DNA of 64,000 nt from Bacillus sp. sid0103. GTDB lineage: Bacteria; Bacillota; Bacilli; Bacillales_B; DSM-18226. Below the pieces are notes generated by a model. It did not search any database. It saw only the letters and a list, made by a program, of their open reading frames with translations, and was not told the DNA's origin. The position numbers were made by a program, and so were the translations under genes. Where the stretch lies: NCBI RefSeq assembly GCF_019219025.1, contig NZ_JAHUWN010000023.1, positions 48,849 to 112,848 on the forward strand, written 5' to 3'. Positions within the stretch are counted from its first letter, which is position 1. Each line of letters begins with the position of its first letter. Positions 62,402 to 64,000 of this stretch are shown piece by piece.

Positions 62402-62414
62402 GGAGGTTCATTTG

Positions 62415-62723
62415 ATGATCAATGTATTAACTAAAAGAGCTAGAATGCAATATGATGTGACGATCTTTCAAACTCCAAAGTACCGTGAACGTAAAGGCCA
62501 TAAAGAGGTTTACCGAACGACGATTCCAGCATCCAGCCGTAAACAGTGCTTAGAGGAAGCCTTCAGCCGCTTTAATGTTACCGATAGAATACCTGTAAAC
62601 TATAAAGGGAGATTTCTCACAACAGGGGATATTGTTTTAATTGATGAAGGCCGCGGCGGCCAGCATTATTACCAATTAAAAGCTGGTGGATGGTTTCCTA
62701 TAAACAGAATAATTCTCTTCTAA
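62415..62723 (+). CDS. yodL: YodL family protein
   Basis: 102 residues from ATG at 62415, eight bases after TTGGAGG. YDVTIFQTPKYRERKGHKEV (about 13-32), EEAFSRFNVTDRIP, GDIVLIDEGRGGQHYYQLKAGG and WFPINRI fit the YodL-like family. B. subtilis YodL made during sporulation alters cell shape through MreB-type proteins. Position beside yozD and deoD agrees. Confidence 0.82.
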   Translation: MINVLTKRARMQYDVTIFQTPKYRERKGHKEVYRTTIPASSRKQCLEEAFSRFNVTDRIPVNYKGRFLTTGDIVLIDEGRGGQHYYQLKAGGWFPINRIILF

Positions 62724-62731
62724 CTCTAAAA

Positions 62732-62762
62732 AACCTAAGGATCATTCCTTAGGTTATTTTTA
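62732..62762 (+). terminator. Terminator of yodL
   Basis: AACCTAAGGA/TCCTTAGGTT hairpin then ATTTTT. Confidence 0.9.
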
Positions 62763-62763
62763 C

Positions 62764-62793
62764 GCTGCTAGACGGGCACTTCTGCTTTTCTAG
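62764..62793. repeat. Fragment resembling the end of the repeat at 14757
   Basis: GCACTTCTGCTTTTCTAG, similar to GCGCTTCCGCTTTTCTA at the 3' end of the meeF leader repeat. It carries the stop codon of the next minus-strand gene. Confidence 0.4.
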
Positions 62794-62918
62794 TGTTTTC
62801 GTCCGCCAGTTGCATTGTGCTCTTTTGCATGTGCTTCGTGTTCTGCTACAATGGCCTCAGCAGGGATATGATTATTTTTCTTTGGCGAATTGGTACGGCT
62901 TCGATGTTTTTTACCCAT
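62790..62918 (-). CDS. Small basic hydrophilic protein (42 residues)
   Basis: ATG at 62918 behind TTGGAGGGAGATC. MGKKHRSRTNSPKKNNHIPA, then EAIVAEHEAHAKEHNATGGR and KH: no hydrophobic core, rich in His, Lys and Asn, like small spore or DNA-associated peptides. Family not identified. Its 3' end lies in a repeat fragment, so the original C-terminus may have been altered. Confidence 0.65.
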   Translation of the reverse strand: MGKKHRSRTNSPKKNNHIPAEAIVAEHEAHAKEHNATGGRKH

Positions 62919-63072
62919 GAATGATCTCCCTCCAATCTAAAAATAGCTTCCCACAAATAAAAAAAATCATGTCTAATTTGTTGCAGAGTTTCTCATTGGA
63001 AAATGTTTATGATATATTGTCATTGATACAGTTTACATTACTGTGCGGAGTATATGATTGGAGGATTTTTAT

Positions 63073-63777
63073 ATGAGTGTACATATTGGTGCGAAGGAAA
63101 ACGAAATAGCAGAGACAGTATTATTACCAGGAGACCCGCTGCGGGCAAAATATATTGCAGAAACATTTTTAGAGGATGCTAAATGTTACAACGAAGTCCG
63201 TAATATGTTCGGTTATACAGGAACCTATAAAGGAAAACGAATTTCTGTTCAGGGAACTGGAATGGGTGTTCCTTCAATCTCTATTTACATAAATGAACTA
63301 ATGCAAAGTTATAATGTCCAAAATCTAATTCGAGTTGGGACATGTGGAGCTATTCAAAAAGATGTAAAGGTTCGTGATGTCATTTTAGCAATGACCAGCT
63401 CTACTGACTCAAATATGAATCGTCTTACCTTTGGTCATGTGGACTTTGCTCCTACAGCAAACTTTGATTTACTCCGTAAGGCTTATGATGCAGGGGTGGC
63501 AAAAGGGCTTAACCTGAAAGTAGGAAATATTTTTACAGCAGATTCGTTTTATAATGATAATGCAGAGTTGGAAAAATGGGCAAAGTACCAAATTCTCGCG
63601 ATTGAAATGGAGACTACAGCACTTTATACTCTAGCTGCTAAATTTGATCGCAAAGCACTTTCTGTGCTAACTGTTAGTGATCACATCTTAACAGGTGAAG
63701 AAACAACTGCAGAAGAAAGACAATTAACTTTTAACGATATGATTGAAGTAGCGTTAGAAGCAGCTATAAAAGAGTAA
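63073..63777 (+). CDS. deoD: Purine nucleoside phosphorylase DeoD type
   Basis: 234 residues from ATG at 63073, nine bases after TTGGAGG. Cleaves purine (deoxy)nucleosides with phosphate. [20 protein letters not shown] with [11 protein letters not shown] (about 20-30), GTGMGVPS (about 63-70), [18 protein letters not shown] (about 177-186) and [15 protein letters not shown]: all conserved in hexameric DeoD. Length as in B. subtilis (233). Confidence 0.96.
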   Translation: MSVHIGAKENEIAETVLLPGDPLRAKYIAETFLEDAKCYNEVRNMFGYTGTYKGKRISVQGTGMGVPSISIYINELMQSYNVQNLIRVGTCGAIQKDVKVRDVILAMTSSTDSNMNRLTFGHVDFAPTANFDLLRKAYDAGVAKGLNLKVGNIFTADSFYNDNAELEKWAKYQILAIEMETTALYTLAAKFDRKALSVLTVSDHILTGEETTAEERQLTFNDMIEVALEAAIKE

Positions 63778-63925
63778 ACAATAAAGGCCTCTTCCACACT
63801 AAAGTGTACCCTTTGTAAAGGACATTTTAAAAAAAGTCTAGGCAGATTTAAGAAGATGATCTCTGTATTGAACGAGGGCACTGAAAAACATTCCTTTTTT
63901 TATGATTTATGTGTTATCTAAAAAA
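63778..63925. other. Intergenic region after deoD
   Basis: No gene supported. The stretch about 63797-63885 (CACTAAAGTGTACCCTTTG onward) looks like a non-coding remnant, possibly of an insertion-sequence end, but I could not confirm it. Confidence 0.3.
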
Positions 63926-63970
63926 AATAGGCAACTTCTTGTATGATTTTTGCAAGAAGTTGCCTATTTC
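63926..63970. terminator. Strong hairpin at window end
   Basis: AATAGGCAACTTCTTG/CAAGAAGTTGCCTATT stem of 16 bp with T-rich flank on both strands. Confidence 0.8.
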
Positions 63971-64000
63971 TATTTTCCCTAACTATTTTTTTCTTTTAAA

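Overview
The window is a stretch of low-GC Gram-positive chromosome from a spore-forming Bacillaceae (Bacillus, Neobacillus or Mesobacillus type). The evidence is strong AGGAGG-type ribosome binding sites, frequent TTG and GTG starts, sporulation and germination genes (gerKABC type, spo0M, yjcZ type), sinR/tasA/sipW biofilm genes, and long gene-order agreement with two B. subtilis neighbourhoods: metA-ypgQ-ypgR-brxA-ypjP-thyB-dfrA-ypmPQRS-msrAB, and yodTSRQP-kamA-yokU-yozE-yodN-yozD-yodL-deoD. I see no rRNA, tRNA, CRISPR array, prophage or intact insertion sequence.

Layout. 1-5.3 kb: cspD, a small operon ending in topB (topoisomerase III), mntR, a DUF3892-type gene, metA. 5.4-14 kb: fhs, a degV gene, an HD phosphohydrolase overlapping an ABC-F ATPase, ypgR, brxA, ypjP. 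14-24.7 kb: a complete Ter-type envelope and metal stress island (three TerD-family proteins, the TerC exporter MeeF, a CitE-like lyase, a PRTase/TRSP protein, a StiP/PELOTA protein, a HAD phosphatase, YceG, TelA/YceH). It has two exact TGAAAC-N16-CGTA promoters, one at the front and one before yceG. 24.8-28.6 kb: a secreted Pro-Pro endopeptidase-like protease, thyB-dfrA, tatA and tatC. 28.7-32.2 kb: a biofilm-fibre locus, sinR divergent from tasA/calY, then tapA, sipW and an LPNTG-anchored TasA-like protein. 32.3-45.4 kb: ypmP, a second degV, an MBL hydrolase, a tricistronic germinant receptor operon, ypmQRS, a DUF4397 protein, an rsgA paralogue behind a leader-peptide attenuator, msrA-msrB, a DUF502 protein and a YjcZ-type peptide. 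45.5-58.8 kb: a flavoprotein, a Ktr potassium channel, then the lysine to beta-lysine catabolic cluster (yodT, yodS, yodR, yodQ, an aldehyde dehydrogenase, yodP/ablB, kamR, kamA, yokU, yozE) with a sigma-54 promoter before kamA. 58.9-64 kb: yodN, small proteins, a peptide-kinase-spo0M operon with a third exact sigma-W-type promoter, yodL and deoD.

Most noteworthy: (1) a regulatory leader before the rsgA paralogue, with promoter, 24-codon leader ORF and mutually exclusive antiterminator and terminator hairpins; (2) the biofilm locus with SinR but no sinI in the window, a cluster of GTTCGTT elements over the tasA promoter, and a 48-bp palindrome carrying a 16-nt exact antisense match to the sinR ribosome binding site; (3) three matching ECF promoters tying the Ter island to a kinase/spo0M operon; (4) several short genes under 60 codons with good ribosome binding sites, including one that starts inside a terminator-like hairpin and is coupled to topB; (5) a MITE-like 188-bp element with terminal inverted repeats and a 4-bp target duplication, plus two decayed copies. 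Names rest on recalled family motifs and gene order; no database search was run.
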